From SLRI01 sp964402505 (GTDB lineage Bacteria; Pseudomonadota; Alphaproteobacteria; Geminicoccales; Geminicoccaceae), in NCBI GenBank assembly GCA_964402505.1, contig CAYOCP010000015.1, forward strand, positions 1 to 64,000: a stretch of DNA of 64,000 nt, written 5' to 3'. The notes below the pieces were generated by a model. It worked only from the letters and a program-made list of their open reading frames with translations. It searched no databases and had not been told where the DNA came from. A program made the position numbers and the translations under genes. Positions 40,685 to 49,556 of this stretch are shown here, one piece after another. Position 1 is the first letter of the stretch; each line of letters opens with the position of its first letter.

Positions 40685-41167
40685 TCACCGATCCGGCGCG
40701 AAGTGCCGGACGTAGCGACGAAGGGCCGGCTGCTGCTCTTTTCCCGAAAGCTCGGCTTTCGCGAGCCAGCCGCTCCAGACAACCTCCCGCCGGTCCACGG
40801 CAGGCTCGGGCAGCGTCGGCGGATCGAGCGCGAAGAAGGTGATATGGTGGAGCCGATGATGTGCTCTGAATTCGAGATGGCCGAGCTCGGCGAAGGCGTC
40901 GGCCGGAAAGTCGAGCCCGACCTCCTCCCGGAGCTCGCGCTGCGCGGCCTCGAGCGGGGTCTCGCCCCGGCCGATGCCGCCGCCCGGCAGGCCGAGGCCG
41001 GGGCGGTAGGATTCCTCGATGCAGAGCAGCCGGCCGCCGTGGCGAACGGCGACGCTGACGCCTTGGGATGTGGGTCGGGTGAAGCGCCAGACGAGCCGCG
41101 CGCAGGGGTAGCCGAATCGGTAGACGCTGCGCCAGAAGGCGTCGGCAAGCGGTCGGGCGAAGCTCAC
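40685..41167 (-). CDS. NUDIX hydrolase
   Basis: 160 residues with a clean Nudix box GGGIGRGETPLEAAQRELREEVG (the G-x5-E-x7-REVxEExG pattern, residues about 62-84). The N-terminal 30 residues (FARPLADAFWRSVYRFGYPCARLVWRF) contain a basic amphipathic helix, seen in a proteobacterial subgroup that follows the plain box. It hydrolyses a nucleoside diphosphate linked to another group; the exact substrate cannot be told from sequence. The adjacent shikimate dehydrogenase starts 17 bases beyond its start on the other strand, so the promoters are very tight. Confidence 0.9.
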   Translation of the reverse strand: MSFARPLADAFWRSVYRFGYPCARLVWRFTRPTSQGVSVAVRHGGRLLCIEESYRPGLGLPGGGIGRGETPLEAAQRELREEVGLDFPADAFAELGHLEFRAHHRLHHITFFALDPPTLPEPAVDRREVVWSGWLAKAELSGKEQQPALRRYVRHFAPDR

Positions 41168-41184
41168 GAGCCGGGGTGTCCAGG

Positions 41185-42048
41185 ATGGTGAGGATCAGCG
41201 GCAGGGCGAGGCTCGCCGGCGTGCTGGGCTGGCCGGTCGGTCACTCCAAGTCTCCGCTCCTGCACAATTTCTGGTTCGAGCGCCATGGCGTGGACGGTGT
41301 CTACGTGCCCCTGCCCGTGGCACCGGCGGACCTCGCTTTGGTGGTGCGGGCCTTGCCGAGGATGGGATTTCTCGGCTGCAACGTCACCCTGCCGCACAAG
41401 GCGGCGATGGTCGGCCTCGTCGACGATCTCGATCCTCTGGCAGCGGCGATCGGCGCCGTCAATACGGTGCTGATCGACGAGGCGGGCCGGACCACCGGCT
41501 GCAACACCGACGGGCCGGGCTTTCTGGCCCAGCTCGACGCCACCGTTCCGGGCTGGCGCCGAAACGTGCGCCGGGTGGTGCTTGTCGGTGCGGGCGGGGC
41601 CGCTCGCGCCCTCGCCTTCACCCTCCTCGAGGCCGGCATTGCGGAGCTCGCCATCGTCAACCGAACGATGGAGCGGGCGACGACCCTCGCGGCGCATCTG
41701 AGCGAGAATTCCAGCGTCCGGATCGAGGCGCTGCCCTGGGCGGCGCGGCACCGGTCGCTCGAGGGCCGCGATCTTCTCGTCAACACGACGAGCCAGGGCA
41801 TGGTGGGCGAGCCGGCGCTCGATCTCGAGCTCGCCGCCCTGCCGGCTTCCGCCATCGTCGCCGATATCGTCTACACGCCGCTCGTCACCCCGCTCCTCGC
41901 CGCCGCCGGGCGCCTTGGGCATCCGGTCGTGGACGGGCTCGGCATGCTGCTCCACCAGGCTCTCTTGGGCTTCGCCCATTGGGGCGGCTCGACGCCCGAG
42001 GTCGACGATGCCGCGCGCCGGCTGATGTCGGCGCCCCAGTCGACCTGA
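41185..42048 (+). CDS. aroE: Shikimate dehydrogenase
   Basis: 287 residues from the ATG at 41185; a GTG at 41176 or 41188 is possible. The substrate-binding half has GVLGWPVGHSKSPLLHNFWF and the catalytic Lys72 in CNVTLPHKAAM; Asp109 in GCNTDGPGF is the second catalytic residue. The NADP half begins with GAGGAARALAF and ends with VDGLGMLLHQALLGFAHW. It reduces 3-dehydroshikimate to shikimate in aromatic amino acid synthesis. Length is normal. No other aro gene is in the window. The membrane glycerophosphodiesterase gene follows after 8 bases. Confidence 0.95.
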   Translation: MVRISGRARLAGVLGWPVGHSKSPLLHNFWFERHGVDGVYVPLPVAPADLALVVRALPRMGFLGCNVTLPHKAAMVGLVDDLDPLAAAIGAVNTVLIDEAGRTTGCNTDGPGFLAQLDATVPGWRRNVRRVVLVGAGGAARALAFTLLEAGIAELAIVNRTMERATTLAAHLSENSSVRIEALPWAARHRSLEGRDLLVNTTSQGMVGEPALDLELAALPASAIVADIVYTPLVTPLLAAAGRLGHPVVDGLGMLLHQALLGFAHWGGSTPEVDDAARRLMSAPQST

Positions 42049-42056
42049 ACCCGTCC

Positions 42057-43865
42057 ATGCGGAAGGTGCCCAGGATCCTCGGCGAGGCGTCGGCCGACCT
42101 CGTGCGTCACGGCCGATCGCTCCTGCTCTATCATCTCTTCTTCACGATCCTGGCCGTGGTCGTGCTCGTGCCGGCCGCCTCTCTGGTGCTCACCGCGCTC
42201 TTGAACACGAGCGGCGAGCCGGCGATGACCAATGCCGAGATTCTCGATTTCCTGCTCTCGCCCTGGGGACTCGTCTGGGCGCTCGCGGCCGCCACGGTGA
42301 CGGTGACCCTGATCACGCTCGACGAGGCGGGGATGATGGTGATCGCGGCGGCGGCGCCGCGTGGGCGCTACCGGGCGGCGACCCTGGCCCTCTGGCACGT
42401 GGCGCGCCTGGCGCCCCGGCTGCTCGGCCTCACCTTCGTGCGGGTGGTGACCCAGGCGGCGGTGAGCCTGCCCTTCATCCTCGCGGTGGTCGGGCTCTTC
42501 GCATGGCGGCTCGGCGATTACGACATCTATTTTCTCTGGACGGCTCGCCCGCCGGTGATCTGGCCGTTCCTCGCCATGGCGACACCGCTCGTTGCCGGTC
42601 TGATCCTGGTCAACACGCTCGTCTACCTCGTCTGGTCCCTGGCGCCGCCGGCGGTGCTCCTGGAGAATCTCGGCAGTTGCGCCGCCCTGCGGCGGAGTGC
42701 GGCGCTCACCCGCAGCCGGCTGGCGAGGACGACCCTCGTCGTCTTGCCGGTGACGGCAAGTGCCCTGCTCCTGCCGGTGATCATCGCCTTTCTGGTGGAC
42801 CGCACGGCGGCGCTCCTCCTCGGCAGCCTGCCGCACCGCATGGCGCTGGTCGTTCCGGCGACCCTTCTCGTCATCGCACTCGCAATCATCGGCGCCATCC
42901 TCGCGACCTATCTCGGCATCGCCGCCAATGCGCTGGTCCTCCAGGCCCTGCACCGGCGGCTCACCGGCGCCGGGCGGCCGAAGCTATGGGCGGCACCGCA
43001 AGGTGGGGGGCGGCTGGCGCTCTGGGCGGTGGAGCTGGCGCTTCTGGCCTTCGTCTTCGTCCAGGCCGGGATGGTGCTCGCCGGCTTCGATCTCGCCGAC
43101 GACGTCGCGATCGCGGCGCACCGCGGCAGCTCGAAAGCGGCGCCCGAGAACACCCTGCCGGCGATCCGCCAGGCCATCGAGGACGGTGCCGACTATGTCG
43201 AGATCGACGTGCAGGAGACGATCGACGGCGTGCCGGTGCTGCTGCACGACCGCGACCTCCGCCGGGTGGCCGATCTCGACCGGCGCATCTGGGACGTGCA
43301 TGCGGCGGAGCTCGGCACGATCGACGTCGGCGGCTGGTTCGACCCCGGCTTCGCCGGCGTGCCGGCGCCGACCCTGGACGAGGCGATCGAGGCGGCCGGC
43401 GATGACGCCAAGCTCTATATCGAGATCAAGACGGCACCGCAGATGCCGGATCTCGTCGCCAATGTGGTGGAGCGCCTGCAGGCCAGGGATGCCGTTCAGG
43501 GGACCATCGTCGCGTCGTTCAGCCGGGCGGTGCTGGACGAGGTGGGCGTGATCGAGCCGGGTCTCCGGCGAGCGCTCCTCGTCTACGGCTCCATCGGCGC
43601 GCGGCAGCGCCGCGACTACGAGATCCTCGCGATCCGGGCGAGCGCGATCACGCCCGAGCAGGTGGTGCGGGCGCATCGGCTCGGCTACGCGGTTCATGCC
43701 TGGACGGTCAATGATCGGCGGGAGATGTCGCGGCTGATCGACATGGGCGTGGATGCGATCATCACCGACGTGCCGGGCGAGCTTCGAAATCTCCTCGACG
43801 AGCGGGCGGCCTTGAGCCAGGACGAGCGGCTGGTGGCCAAGCTGCGAAGCTGGCTTCGGTTCTGA
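42057..43865 (+). CDS. Glycerophosphodiester phosphodiesterase with N-terminal membrane domain
   Basis: 602 residues. Residues about 1-330 hold several hydrophobic segments of the GDPD membrane-domain type (six to eight helices, e.g. LLLYHLFFTILAVVVLVPAASL and PFILAVVGLFAW). A further helix near 335-360 leads to the GDPD TIM barrel (about 365-590), with AAHRGSSKAAPENTLPAIRQAIEDGADYVEIDVQETIDGVPVLLHDRDLRRV giving the catalytic His, metal Glu/Asp and second His. It cleaves glycerophosphodiesters to glycerol-3-phosphate and an alcohol. The catalytic part should be on the periplasmic or cytoplasmic side depending on helix count; I cannot fix this. Likely co-transcribed with aroE (8-base gap). Confidence 0.92.
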   Translation: MRKVPRILGEASADLVRHGRSLLLYHLFFTILAVVVLVPAASLVLTALLNTSGEPAMTNAEILDFLLSPWGLVWALAAATVTVTLITLDEAGMMVIAAAAPRGRYRAATLALWHVARLAPRLLGLTFVRVVTQAAVSLPFILAVVGLFAWRLGDYDIYFLWTARPPVIWPFLAMATPLVAGLILVNTLVYLVWSLAPPAVLLENLGSCAALRRSAALTRSRLARTTLVVLPVTASALLLPVIIAFLVDRTAALLLGSLPHRMALVVPATLLVIALAIIGAILATYLGIAANALVLQALHRRLTGAGRPKLWAAPQGGGRLALWAVELALLAFVFVQAGMVLAGFDLADDVAIAAHRGSSKAAPENTLPAIRQAIEDGADYVEIDVQETIDGVPVLLHDRDLRRVADLDRRIWDVHAAELGTIDVGGWFDPGFAGVPAPTLDEAIEAAGDDAKLYIEIKTAPQMPDLVANVVERLQARDAVQGTIVASFSRAVLDEVGVIEPGLRRALLVYGSIGARQRRDYEILAIRASAITPEQVVRAHRLGYAVHAWTVNDRREMSRLIDMGVDAIITDVPGELRNLLDERAALSQDERLVAKLRSWLRF

Positions 43866-43868
43866 CGG

Positions 43869-44762
43869 TCAGCTGCTTCGGGTCTCGCGCTCGCGATAGG
43901 CGACATAGGTGATCGAGCCGAGGATCACGGAGCCGCCGACGAGGGTCATCGGATCGGGCCTTTCGCCGAAGAAGGCGAAGCCGATGACCGAGGCCCAGAG
44001 CAGCTTGGTGAAGTCGAAGGGCAGGACCACGGTGGCCTCCGCCTCGTGGAAGGCCTGGGCGATCGACCACTGGGTCAGGCTGCCGAACATGCCCATGGCG
44101 ACCATCATCAGCCAGCCGACGGCCGAGGGCCAGGACCAGAAGAAGAAGGCGGCGGCGCCCGTGATCGGTGTCAGGAAGAGGCCGGCATAGGTGGTGATGG
44201 CGAGGCTGGTCTCGGTGCGTGCCAGGAGCTTGATGATGACGAGCGCCCCGGACCAGACGGTCGAGGAAAGGAGGATCAGGATGACGCCGATGCCGACATC
44301 GGCGAAGCCCGGGCGGATGATGATCAGCGCCCCGGCGAAGCCGGTGAGGAGGCCGGCCCAGCGCCGCCAGCCCGGCCGCTCGCCGAGGAACGGGATGGCG
44401 AGAAGGGCGGCGAAGAGCGGGGCGGTGAAGGAGAGGGCCGCCACCGTGGCGAGCGGCGTCACGGTGACGGCGTAGAAGAAGGACAGCATGGCGATGGCGT
44501 TGAGCAGGCCGCGCAGCGCATGGAGGTGCAGCCGCTTGGTCCGCAACGTCACGCGTACGCCGCCCCTGATGACGAGCGGCGACAGCGTGACGAGGCCGAA
44601 GAGGTTGCGGAAGAACGCGATCTCGAAGGCGTGGATGTCGGTCGACGCCTCGCGCACGATGCCGTTCATCGAGGAGGAGCCGAAGGCCGAGATGCACATC
44701 CAGAGGATGCCGAGGCCCGGCCGTCCCTTCGCGGGCGAAGCGGCCGGCCGGGTCGCCGCCAT
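43869..44762 (-). CDS. EamA/DMT family transporter
   Basis: 297 residues, ten predicted membrane helices in two EamA repeats: ILWMCISAFGSSSMNGIVREASTDIHAFEIAFFRNLFGL, with the paired RNLFGL turn, then WASVIGFAFFGERPDPMTLVGGSVILGSITYVAY at the end. The drug/metabolite transporter family exports or imports metabolites. Its start overlaps the stop of the BKACE gene by one base (TGATG), making it the last gene of the SDR / dehydrogenase / cleavage-enzyme unit. A role in taking up or exporting the substrate of that pathway is inference. Confidence 0.92.
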   Translation of the reverse strand: MAATRPAASPAKGRPGLGILWMCISAFGSSSMNGIVREASTDIHAFEIAFFRNLFGLVTLSPLVIRGGVRVTLRTKRLHLHALRGLLNAIAMLSFFYAVTVTPLATVAALSFTAPLFAALLAIPFLGERPGWRRWAGLLTGFAGALIIIRPGFADVGIGVILILLSSTVWSGALVIIKLLARTETSLAITTYAGLFLTPITGAAAFFFWSWPSAVGWLMMVAMGMFGSLTQWSIAQAFHEAEATVVLPFDFTKLLWASVIGFAFFGERPDPMTLVGGSVILGSITYVAYRERETRSS

Positions 44763-45694
44763 CAGAAACCGACCCGGTCTCCGCCCTTGAGCGACAGGAT
44801 CGATCGCGCCTCGTCGGCGGATGCCACCTCGCGACCCAGGCCCTCGATGATCTGGCGGGCGGCCTTGACCTGGGCGGCGTTGCTCTCGGCGAGACGTCCC
44901 TTGCCGAGCCAGAGCGAATCCTCGAGGCCGACCCGGACATTGCCGCCCATGGCGGCGGCCATGGCGGCGATCGGCAGCTGGTTGCGGCCGGCGCCCAGGA
45001 CGGACCAGCGATAGCTCTGGCCGAAGAGGCGGTCGGCGGTGCGCTTCATGTGCTGGACATCCTCGGGATGCGGGCCGATGCCGCCCAGGATGCCGAAGAC
45101 CGATTGCACGAAGAGGGGCGGCTTGACGAGCCCCCGGTCGAGGAAGTGGGCGAGGCTGTAGAGGTGGCTGATGTCGTAGCACTCGAACTCGAAGCGGGTG
45201 TCGTTCTCGGCGCAGGTGGTCAGGATGTACTCGATATCGGCGTAAGTGTTCTTGAAGACGATGTTGCGGCTGTTCTCCAGATGCTGGCGTTCCCAGTCGT
45301 GCTCGAACTCCTTGAAGCGGTTGAGCATGGGGTAGAGGCCGAAGTTCATCGAGCCCATGTTCAAGGACGCCACCTCGGGCGCGAAGCTGGCGGCGGGGCG
45401 CACGCGCTCCTCGATGGACATGCCGGGGGCGCCGCCGGTGGTGAGGTTCACGACGCAGCCGCTCCGCTGCTTGATCACGTCGAGGAAGGGCTTGAACGCC
45501 TCCGGCCGCTGGTCGGGGCGGCCGGTCTTCGGATCCCGGGCATGGAGGTGGACGATGGCCGCCCCAGCCTCGGCGGCGCCGATCGCGGCATCGGCGATCT
45601 CCTCCGGCGTCACCGGCAAATGCGGCGACATCGAGGGCGTGTGGATGGCACCCGTCACGGCGCAGGTGATGATGACCTTTTGCGGCTCGGCCAT
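44762..45694 (-). CDS. Beta-keto acid cleavage enzyme (BKACE, 3-keto-5-aminohexanoate cleavage family)
   Basis: 310 residues, TIM barrel. The zinc ligands are His49 and His51 in VHLHARD, and a Glu in the FECYDISH region completes the site together with later histidines. Blocks such as NLTTGGAPGMSIEERVRPAASFAPEVASLNMGSMNFG and SVFGILGGIGPHPEDVQHMKRTADRLFG, VLGAGRNQLPIAAMAAAMGGNVRVGLEDSLWLGKGRLAESNAAQV are typical. The enzyme uses acetyl-CoA to cleave a beta-keto acid (for example 3-dehydrocarnitine or 3-keto-5-aminohexanoate). With a carnitine-dehydrogenase-like gene right upstream, dehydrocarnitine is the leading candidate. Confidence 0.93.
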   Translation of the reverse strand: MAEPQKVIITCAVTGAIHTPSMSPHLPVTPEEIADAAIGAAEAGAAIVHLHARDPKTGRPDQRPEAFKPFLDVIKQRSGCVVNLTTGGAPGMSIEERVRPAASFAPEVASLNMGSMNFGLYPMLNRFKEFEHDWERQHLENSRNIVFKNTYADIEYILTTCAENDTRFEFECYDISHLYSLAHFLDRGLVKPPLFVQSVFGILGGIGPHPEDVQHMKRTADRLFGQSYRWSVLGAGRNQLPIAAMAAAMGGNVRVGLEDSLWLGKGRLAESNAAQVKAARQIIEGLGREVASADEARSILSLKGGDRVGF

Positions 45695-45695
45695 G

Positions 45696-46643
45696 TCAGT
45701 CTCCGATCTCCTTGGCGGCTTTCTGCTTGTGGGCGGCCAGCGCCATGAGCCTGCGGTCGCGCCAGCGCTGGCGGTCGGCGAGACCTTTTTCGGGCACTTT
45801 CGCCCGACGCTCGGCTGTGATGCGCTCGAGGACCGGGCCGGTCCAGTCCGCGCGGTGCTGCATGCTGGGGTGCAGGCGCTCGTAAATCTGCTCGTAGCGG
45901 CGGCAGTAGTCGGCAACGCCGCCCGGCGCGTTGAGGTCGATGGTCTCGAACGGCCCCATGAAGGACCAGCGCAGCGCTAGGCCGTCCTTGAGGCCGCGAT
46001 CGACGTCCTCGGCCGAGCAGTAGCCCTCGTCCACCAGCCGGAACGCCTCCTCGAGGAGGGCGCCCTGCAGGCGGTTCATGACGAAGCCGTCGAGCTCCTT
46101 CTTCATGACGATGGGCGCCATGCCGATGGACTCCATGACGGCGCGCGCGCGCTGCATGGTGGCGTCGTCGGTCCAGGGCGCCGGCACCAGCTCGGCCGCC
46201 GGGATGACGTAAGGCGGGTTCAGGGGGTGGGCGACGAGGCAGCGATGCCGGCCCGCCAGGTCTTCGGTGAAGCGCGAGGGCACGATGGCCGAGGTCGAGC
46301 TGACCAGCAGGGCCTCGGGCGGGGCGAGGCGGTCGAGCTCGGCCCAGAGCGCCTTCTTGATGGCGACGTCCTCGGGCACGCTCTCCTGGACCCACTGGAC
46401 CCCGTCCAGCGCCGCCTCGAGGTCGGAAGCGGCGGTGATGCGCTCCAGCACGGGTGCCGCATTCCCGAGCAGCCCCGCTTCCACGAGGTCGTCGAGGAGC
46501 GGGCGGATGCGTTCCCTGGCCGCTGCCGCCGCATCCGGCGCCGTGTCGAAGAGCCGGCACTGCCAGCCGGCGCGGGCGAAGGCGATGGCCCAGGCCCGGC
46601 CGACGAGGCCGGTGCCGACGATTGCTGCACTTTCGCTCATCAC
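45696..46643 (-). CDS. 3-hydroxyacyl-CoA-dehydrogenase-family enzyme (L-carnitine dehydrogenase-like)
   Basis: 315 residues. NAD-binding GTGLVGRAWAIAFARAGW (residues 10-27) and catalytic His139 in AHPLNPPYVIP, then a helical C-terminal domain of the 3HCDH family (EAFRLVDEGYCSAEDVDRGLKDGLALRWSFMGPFETIDLNAPGG). It belongs to the short lambda-crystallin/L-gulonate/carnitine-dehydrogenase group. It would oxidise a beta-hydroxy acid to the keto acid that the next enzyme cleaves. The gap to the BKACE gene is one base. L-gulonate dehydrogenase is the alternative; the neighbour favours carnitine or a similar betaine. Confidence 0.9.
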   Translation of the reverse strand: MMSESAAIVGTGLVGRAWAIAFARAGWQCRLFDTAPDAAAAARERIRPLLDDLVEAGLLGNAAPVLERITAASDLEAALDGVQWVQESVPEDVAIKKALWAELDRLAPPEALLVSSTSAIVPSRFTEDLAGRHRCLVAHPLNPPYVIPAAELVPAPWTDDATMQRARAVMESIGMAPIVMKKELDGFVMNRLQGALLEEAFRLVDEGYCSAEDVDRGLKDGLALRWSFMGPFETIDLNAPGGVADYCRRYEQIYERLHPSMQHRADWTGPVLERITAERRAKVPEKGLADRQRWRDRRLMALAAHKQKAAKEIGD

Positions 46644-46649
46644 GTCCTC

Positions 46650-47444
46650 CTAGATCGCCACCACGTCGCCGCAGACCGAGAGGGCCTGGCCGGAGATGTT
46701 GCGGCCCATGGGCGAGGCCAGGAAGAGCGCCATGCCCGCGACATCCTCGGCCGTCACCATGCGGTGCAGCGCCGTCTTCGAGAGGTAGGTCTCGCGCATG
46801 TCCTCGAAGGAGACCCCGGTCGCCTTCGCCCGGTCGCGGATCACCCCGTCCATGCGCGGCCCCTCGACGATGCCCGGCAGGATGGCGTTGACCCGGATGC
46901 CCGAGGGGCCGAGCTCCAGCGACAGGCTCTTCGCCATGCCGACGATCGCCCATTTGGTCGCGGCATAGGGCAGGCGATAGGCGTAGCCGAGCCGGCCGGC
47001 GACCGAGCTGATCATGATGATCGCACCGTCCGTCGCCTCCTTGAGCAGGGGCACGGCGGCGCGCAGCGCGAAGAAATGGCCGTTGAGGTTGATGTCAACC
47101 GTCCTCTGCCAGGCTTCCGTCGTGATCGCCTCGACCGGTGCCGTCGGACCGGCGATGCCGGCGTTGTTGACGAGGAGGTCGAGCCCGCCGAGCTGGTTCT
47201 GGACGCTCCCGAAAAGGGCGCGGGTCGAGGTCTCGCTGCCGGCATCGGCCCGGACGGCGACATGGTCCGGGTGCGCTTTTCTGAAATCGTCGAGCGCCCG
47301 TTCGGCCACGTCGCTCACGAGCACGCGCGCACCGTGGGCGATGAAGGCATCGGCGATCGCCCGGCCGATGCCGCCGGCGCCTGCCGTGACGCAGACCCGA
47401 AGGCCCGGCCGGATGCCCGCCATGCGCTGCGCCGCCTCTGCCAT
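46650..47444 (-). CDS. Short-chain dehydrogenase/reductase
   Basis: 264 residues, classical SDR: cofactor motif TAGAGGIGRAIADA (TGxxxGIG type), NNAGIAG, active site Ser in MISSVAG and Tyr/Lys in YAATK, then PGIVEGPRMDG. The start at 47444 has GGGAGGG upstream, which fits better than a TTG six residues earlier. It is the first gene of the minus-strand unit SDR, dehydrogenase, BKACE, EamA, with 6 bases to the next gene. It should oxidise or reduce an intermediate of the same pathway. The C-terminus (QALSVCGDVVAI) is typical of oxidoreductases acting on small hydroxy compounds. Confidence 0.9.
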   Translation of the reverse strand: MAEAAQRMAGIRPGLRVCVTAGAGGIGRAIADAFIAHGARVLVSDVAERALDDFRKAHPDHVAVRADAGSETSTRALFGSVQNQLGGLDLLVNNAGIAGPTAPVEAITTEAWQRTVDINLNGHFFALRAAVPLLKEATDGAIIMISSVAGRLGYAYRLPYAATKWAIVGMAKSLSLELGPSGIRVNAILPGIVEGPRMDGVIRDRAKATGVSFEDMRETYLSKTALHRMVTAEDVAGMALFLASPMGRNISGQALSVCGDVVAI

Positions 47445-47475
47445 TTCCGCACCCTCCCCCAAGCTATCGACCGGT

Positions 47476-48282
47476 CTAGCAGCGTCGTCGGCCGGCGACG
47501 AGGGGTGCGATCACCTGGGACGCGACAAAGAGGCCGAGGGCGGCGACCACGATGCTCGGGCCGGCCGGGGTGTCGATGTGCCAGGAGAGGGCGAGGCCGA
47601 GGGTGACGGCGATGCCGCCCAGGCCCGCGGCGCAGAGCGCCATGGCCTCGGGCGTGGCGGTGAGCGGGCGGGCCGCGGCCGGCGGGATGATGAGCATCGC
47701 GGTGATGAGCAGGATGCCGACGATCTTCATGGCGGCGGCGATGACGAGGGCCACGAGCAGCACGAGGACGAGGCGGAGCCGGGTCGTCGGCGTGCCCTCG
47801 GCCCGCGCCATCTCGTCGTGCAGCGTGGCGAAGAGGAGCTCCGACCAGTAATGGCGGAGCACGGCGAGGACGGCGGCACCGCCGATCACGGCCACGGCCA
47901 CGTCCTGCCAGCGCACCGCGAGGACGTCGCCGAAGAGATAGCCGAGGAGGTCGACGCGGACGGCGCCGACGAGGCCGAGGAGGACGAGGCCGATGGCGAT
48001 GCCGGAATGGGCGAGGATGCCGAGCAGGGTGTCGGTGGCGAGCGTGCGCTGCTGCTGCATGGCGACGACCAGAAGGGCGATCAGCGCCGAGACGATCGCA
48101 ACCGCGAGCATCAGGTCGATGCCGGCGACGAGGCCAAGCGTGACGCCGAGGAGGGCACCATGCGCCAGGGTGTCGCCGAAATAGGCCATGCGGCGCCAGA
48201 CGACGAAGCAGCCCAAGGGTCCGGCGACTGCGGCGAGGGCCATGCCGGCGAGCCAGCCGCGCAGGAGGAACTCGGGCAGCAT
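47476..48282 (-). CDS. znuB: Zinc ABC transporter permease
   Basis: 268 residues, about eight membrane helices of the ABC-3 (metal) permease family: WRRMAYFGDTLAHGALLGVTLGLVAGIDLMLAV, LLGILAHSGIAIGLVLLGLV, GILLITAMLIIPPAAARPLTATPEAM. It forms the channel for zinc entry, powered by ZnuC and fed by ZnuA. Its start overlaps the stop of znuC by one base (TGATG). Part of the zur-znuC-znuB unit. Other metals (manganese) use the same family, but the zur neighbour makes zinc likely. Confidence 0.94.
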   Translation of the reverse strand: MLPEFLLRGWLAGMALAAVAGPLGCFVVWRRMAYFGDTLAHGALLGVTLGLVAGIDLMLAVAIVSALIALLVVAMQQQRTLATDTLLGILAHSGIAIGLVLLGLVGAVRVDLLGYLFGDVLAVRWQDVAVAVIGGAAVLAVLRHYWSELLFATLHDEMARAEGTPTTRLRLVLVLLVALVIAAAMKIVGILLITAMLIIPPAAARPLTATPEAMALCAAGLGGIAVTLGLALSWHIDTPAGPSIVVAALGLFVASQVIAPLVAGRRRC

Positions 48283-49040
48283 CAGGGGGCTTCCCCCTGG
48301 ACGGTGTCGGCGATGGCGCCCGAGAGCGCGTGCTGGTGGTCGTGACGATGGTGGTAGAGGGCGAGGGCCGTGGCGGCCTCGGGACCGAAGAGGTTCCGGT
48401 AAGTCGGATCGAGGCCCACGGCCTCGGGCGTGCCGCTGCAGCAGACATGGCGGTTGAGGCAGACGACGCGATCGGTTGCCGCCATGACCAGATGGAGGTC
48501 GTGGCTGACGACCAGGATGCCGCAACCCTGCTCCCGGCGCACGGCGTCGATCAGCCCGAAGAAGGCGGCCTGGCCCTGATGATCGATGCCGGCGACGGGC
48601 TCGTCGAGCACGAGGAGGTCCGGGCGGCGGAGCAGGGCACGGCCGAGCAGCACGCGCTGCAGCTCGCCGCCCGAGAGCGCCTGCAGGGGACGATCCCCCA
48701 GAAGCTCGACCCCGACGCGGGCGAGGACGGATCGCTTGGCCGGGGCCGGATGGCGATGCGGCAGGTCGAGGAAGCGGTCGACGTCGATCGGCAGGGTCGG
48801 GTCGATGGCGAGGCGCTGGGGCACGTAGGCGAAGCGCAAGCCGAAAGCGCGGGTGACCCGGCCGGAATCCGCTTCGATGATGCCGAGCACGAGCTTGACC
48901 AAAGTGGACTTGCCGGCGCCGTTCGGCCCGATCAGGCTGACGATCTCCTGCCGGTGCAGGCGCAGATCGACATTCTCGAGCGCCTGGTGATCGCCGAGCC
49001 GCACCGATGCGCCGGACACCTCGACCAGAAGGGAGCTCAT
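48282..49040 (-). CDS. znuC: Zinc ABC transporter ATP-binding protein
   Basis: 252 residues. Walker A GPNGAGKST (38-46), signature ALSGGELQRVLLGRALL (about 121-137), Walker B LLVLDEPVAGID and the switch His in VVSHDLHLVM. A His-rich tail (YHHRHDHQHALSG, about residues 228-240) is typical of ZnuC and may bind zinc. It provides energy for zinc import through ZnuB. Its start overlaps the end of the zur gene by four bases; translation is coupled. Confidence 0.95.
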   Translation of the reverse strand: MSSLLVEVSGASVRLGDHQALENVDLRLHRQEIVSLIGPNGAGKSTLVKLVLGIIEADSGRVTRAFGLRFAYVPQRLAIDPTLPIDVDRFLDLPHRHPAPAKRSVLARVGVELLGDRPLQALSGGELQRVLLGRALLRRPDLLVLDEPVAGIDHQGQAAFFGLIDAVRREQGCGILVVSHDLHLVMAATDRVVCLNRHVCCSGTPEAVGLDPTYRNLFGPEAATALALYHHRHDHQHALSGAIADTVQGEAP

Positions 49041-49531
49041 GGTGCGGTCGACCTCCGGCAGTCGCGACAGCGGCCCCGAACCTCGAGGACGACGCTCTGG
49101 ATGGCGAAGCCGAGGCTTCTGGCTTCGTGCTCGACCGTGCGCGCCGCCACCTTCCTCGGGATCTCGACGCTGCCGCCGCAGGTGGCGCAGATGAAGATCT
49201 GGGCGTCGTGCGGCCGGGCGGCGGCCGGGCAGGCGACGAAGCCGTTGACGCTCAGGACCTTGTGAACGAGGCCCTGGTCGACGAGGAAATCGAGGCTGCG
49301 GTAGACGGTGGGTGGCGCCACCCGGCCGCGCTCGGCGGCGAGCCGGGCGAGCACGTCGTAGGCGCCGAGCGGCCGGTCGGCGCTCATGACGATCCGGAGC
49401 ACCTGGCGGCGGAGCCGCGTCAGGCGCTGGCCGCGCCCGGCACAGAGCGCTTCCGCCTCGCCGAGGCGCTGCTCCAGCGTCTCGGCGGATGATGGCGCGT
49501 CCGACGCCCGGCCCGCCGCCAGCCTGCTCAA
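49037..49531 (-). CDS. zur: Zinc uptake regulator Zur (Fur family)
   Basis: 164 residues from a TTG start; GGAGC lies upstream, and no ATG gives a complete domain. The winged helix (LTRLRRQVLRIVMSADRPLGAYDVLARLAAERGRVAPPTVYRSLDFLVDQGLVHKV) is the Fur recognition pattern, followed by CPAAARPHDAQIFICATCGG with the Cys-x2-Cys zinc site and a final CRDC. With zinc bound it represses zinc uptake. It heads the zur-znuC-znuB unit and is divergent from znuA across 71 bases that contain a 15-bp palindrome fit for its operator. Confidence 0.95.
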   Translation of the reverse strand: MSRLAAGRASDAPSSAETLEQRLGEAEALCAGRGQRLTRLRRQVLRIVMSADRPLGAYDVLARLAAERGRVAPPTVYRSLDFLVDQGLVHKVLSVNGFVACPAAARPHDAQIFICATCGGSVEIPRKVAARTVEHEARSLGFAIQSVVLEVRGRCRDCRRSTAP

Positions 49532-49556
49532 GCCGTTTGCTCCGGGTGATCCATTT

